Assembly: GCA_963700475.1 (NCBI GenBank)
Contig: CAVOXR010000001.1
Span: 124,001 to 188,000 of the forward strand
From: Prado023 sp963700475
GTDB taxonomy: Bacteria; Actinomycetota; Actinomycetes; S36-B12; CAIYMF01
Direction: 5' to 3'
DNA: 64,000 bases
Under the pieces are notes generated by a model. The model searched no databases and was not told where the DNA came from. It saw only the letters and a list, made by a program, of their open reading frames with translations. Made by a program: the position numbers and the translations under genes. The stretch's first letter is position 1, and each line of letters begins with the position of its first letter. Of the stretch, positions 62,312 to 64,000 are shown one piece after another.

Positions 62312-63103
62312 TCAGGACAGGCGCGCCAGTTCGCGAATGTCGTCGTCGGGGAGCGTGTCCGCGACTGCCGAGACCTCGAGGTTCAGCAGGGTGACGACGC
62401 CGCCGTAGGCGCTGAGGAAGGCGGTGTCAGACGCGTCGCGGCCGGTGGCGACCCGCAGCAGCGTTCCCCGCGGGGCCAACGTGGTCGCATCCACGACGTA
62501 CCAGTCCCCGTCGATGTGGGCCTCGGCCACGGCGTGGAAGTCCATCGGGTCCAGGCCGGGCGCGTAGACGCCGACCACACGTGCGGGAACGTGAAGCGCC
62601 CGAAGCAGGGCCACGACCAGATGTGCGTAGTCGCGGCACACCCCCTGGCGCGCGAGCAGGGTCCGCACGGCACCGTCGGTCGGCAGGCTCGAGCCGGGAA
62701 CGTAGGTCAGGCGGGTCCCGACCCACGAGCTGACCGCGGGCAGCAGGTCCGCACCTGTAAGCCCGTAGAACTCCGCGCGAGCCGTCGGGGCCAGCGAATC
62801 GGACTCGCAGTAACGGCTCGGGCGCAAGTACCTCAGCAGGTCCGCCTCGGTCGTGACCTGGCGGGCGCCCGGACCCGTCACCTGGGCCGAGTAGTCCAGG
62901 ACCATGACCCCGGGCAGCGCTTCGACGATCAGGATCCGGGTGCCGTGCTCAGCTGTCACCCAACGCCCTTCCACTGCGCGACCGGCGACGCTCACCTCAA
63001 GGGTTTCGCTCATGACATGGCCCTCAGCGGGGGCGACCTGAAACGCGACCCTTGCGGGTTCCGCGACCTCGACGACGATCCGGGCCGTTGCAGTGCGGTG
63101 CAT
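62312..63103 (-). CDS. Transglutaminase-like cysteine hydrolase
   Basis: Protein of 263 residues of the bacterial transglutaminase family. An N-terminal beta domain (about 1-90) with MHRTATARIVVEVAEPARVA precedes the catalytic domain. The triad is visible as the Cys in RQGVCRDYAHLVVALLRA, the His in MDFHAVAEAHIDG and the Asp in WYVVDATTLAPRG. Such proteins act as proteases or amide-transferring enzymes in the cytosol. ATG at 63103 is chosen because the family N-terminal domain begins there. It is convergent with glgB. Confidence 0.88.
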   Translation of the reverse strand: MHRTATARIVVEVAEPARVAFQVAPAEGHVMSETLEVSVAGRAVEGRWVTAEHGTRILIVEALPGVMVLDYSAQVTGPGARQVTTEADLLRYLRPSRYCESDSLAPTARAEFYGLTGADLLPAVSSWVGTRLTYVPGSSLPTDGAVRTLLARQGVCRDYAHLVVALLRALHVPARVVGVYAPGLDPMDFHAVAEAHIDGDWYVVDATTLAPRGTLLRVATGRDASDTAFLSAYGGVVTLLNLEVSAVADTLPDDDIRELARLS

Positions 63104-63234
63104 GCACCGATTCTGCTGCCTCGGGCTCCGGGATGGCCCACGACCACGGCGACCATCGCCCTGACCGGTGCCCACCCCCCGAAAGAGGCTCGGTCACCTC
63201 AAGGGCGCCCGCCAACCCGCCAAGAGTGTCGTGA

Positions 63235-63720
63235 TCAGCGCAGGAAGACGCCCAGTGCCTCGACGACCAGGGCGTGGTCGTCTGCCTGGGGCAGCCCGGA
63301 GACGGTGACCGCCCCGACGACGCCGACGTCGACAACACGGATGGGGAAGCTGCCCCCGTGTGCCGCGTACAGCCCGATCGGTAGGTCGTCACGGCGAGCA
63401 GAGAAGGACGACCCGCTGGCAATCGAACGCAGCCCGACCAGGTAGGACGACGCCCCGAATCGCTCCACCACCCGCGCCTTGCGCTGGACCCACTCATCGT
63501 TGTCCGCCGTCGTGCCCGGCAGGGCCGCATGGAACAGCTGTTGGGTTCCCCGCCGGATGTCGATCGTCACGCCCAGGACCCGTTCCCGGGCCATATCGAC
63601 CAACAGACAACCCAGGCGCCACGCGTCGGCGTTGTCGAACCGCGTGAACACCAAGGCACCCTCCTGATCCTCGATCTCGGCGATCAAGCCTAGGACGGTG
63701 GTGTCAGGGGCGCTGGTCAC
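63235..63720 (-). CDS. UPF0303 (heme-degrading domain-like) protein
   Basis: Protein of 161 residues of the UPF0303/HbpS-like family, which includes heme-binding and GET-associated proteins; biochemical role here unknown. The family segment TQQLFHAALPGTTADNDEWV (about 59-78), followed by QRKARVVERFGASSYLVGLR (about 79-98) and the glycine-rich AAHGGSFPIRV, is clear. It is followed by no close gene on its strand and is separated from the transglutaminase gene by about 130 bases. ATG at 63720 is accepted; no strong ribosome site is seen. Confidence 0.85.
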   Translation of the reverse strand: MTSAPDTTVLGLIAEIEDQEGALVFTRFDNADAWRLGCLLVDMARERVLGVTIDIRRGTQQLFHAALPGTTADNDEWVQRKARVVERFGASSYLVGLRSIASGSSFSARRDDLPIGLYAAHGGSFPIRVVDVGVVGAVTVSGLPQADDHALVVEALGVFLR

Positions 63721-64000
63721 CTCGCGATGCTAACTCTCGCGCTGCAAGAAGTGCGCCCCAGAAACGTCCCGTGCCCGAACAGCACGACCGGCAGTGAATC
63801 CGCTCCCGCACAGCGCACGTCGAGGTGACAATCCGTGCCCGCAAGAGCGCCACGCGGTCCTCATTGGCAATTCCTGGTCGCAATTCTAGACATGGTGCTA
63901 AGATTCAGCACTGATGGAACCCATATAGTGGGGCCCGGTCACAGATCGGAGCACAACCACAGGGGCGAGCGGCTCAGGTGCCGTGACGTGCACGGGTTGA
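63721..64000. other. Window end, no gene seen
   Basis: These 280 bases carry no supported gene. Base composition drops to more A/T from about 63866 to 63930. TATAGT (63924-63929) could be a -10 box of a gene starting beyond the window; no matching -35 is clear. Confidence 0.35.

Noticed and set aside
1..64000. rRNA, tRNA, CRISPR array, insertion sequence or prophage genes
   Set aside because: No transposase or integrase motifs, no regularly spaced repeats of array type, and no recognisable tRNA or rRNA sequence were seen on reading.

Overview
The window is high-GC DNA, densely coded on both strands, from an actinobacterium (Actinomycetota). The signs are GC-rich third codon positions, frequent GTG starts, many 1-4 base stop/start overlaps, and families typical of the phylum: MpaB/DUF2236 oxygenase, UPF0303, an Rv2004c-like kinase fusion, a LURP-one-related protein and possible DtxR/IdeR boxes. 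Genus cannot be read from the sequence. I see no rRNA, tRNA, CRISPR array, prophage or insertion sequence. It looks like an ordinary chromosome with several decayed gene remnants.

Layout. 0.1-5.4 kb (minus): SDR, DUF368 carrier, type II NADH dehydrogenase (frameshifted), SulP transporter. 5.5-8.9 kb: P1-family self-processing peptidase, small membrane protein, MpaB-type oxygenase, PECR-like SDR. 8.9-12.3 kb (minus): second SulP transporter, nagB, LURP-one-related protein with a clear terminator. 12.4-15.6 kb: ferredoxin-like protein, small GNAT, formylglycine-type arylsulfatase. 15.8-20.4 kb (minus): a five-gene tripartite ABC efflux operon, divergent from an OmpR-type two-component system (20.6-22.9 kb). 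The two share an intergenic region with four copies of one 8-mer, the best candidate operator in the window. 22.8-26.2 kb: two paralogous methyltransferases around an ATC-hydrolase-family gene, a HEAT-repeat gene and a MerR stub. 26.4-34.2 kb: a complete kdpFABCDE potassium uptake and sensing operon with an extra small membrane peptide in front. 34.2-48.4 kb: CorA, TrmO-like protein, 1-Cys peroxiredoxin, APT/AAA kinase fusion, a pore-loop channel, a monooxygenase-like/cupin/methyltransferase group with two iron-box-like sites, alpha/beta hydrolases, a LuxR regulator and a PEP-mutase/ICL-family enzyme. 48.5-52.3 kb (minus): a sulfane-sulfur module (cysteine desulfurase, DsrE, ArsR-rhodanese fusion, MFS transporter, truncated MBL-fold leader) behind a perfect palindrome. 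52.6-58.1 kb: an oxidoreductase remnant, a duplicated-domain lipoprotein, a broken exported propeller/pentapeptide protein and a membrane protein. 58.1-63.7 kb: metallophosphoesterase, Fic protein, glgB, an NmrA-like remnant, transglutaminase and UPF0303 protein.

Three well-conserved genes (NDH-2, kdpB, the MFS transporter) each carry a single-base indel in a short G/C run. The propeller/pentapeptide gene carries several. This pattern fits consensus errors at least as well as real decay, so these genes should be checked against reads before being called pseudogenes.

Working together: the Kdp system and CorA handle K+ and Mg2+. The two-component system probably controls the adjacent efflux operon. 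The 48.5-52.3 kb module is organised for persulfide generation, sensing and export. No single cluster is convincingly a wholly new system; the most novel-looking items are the four-copy operator, the truncated MBL leader coupled to the MFS gene, and the exported propeller/pentapeptide protein.
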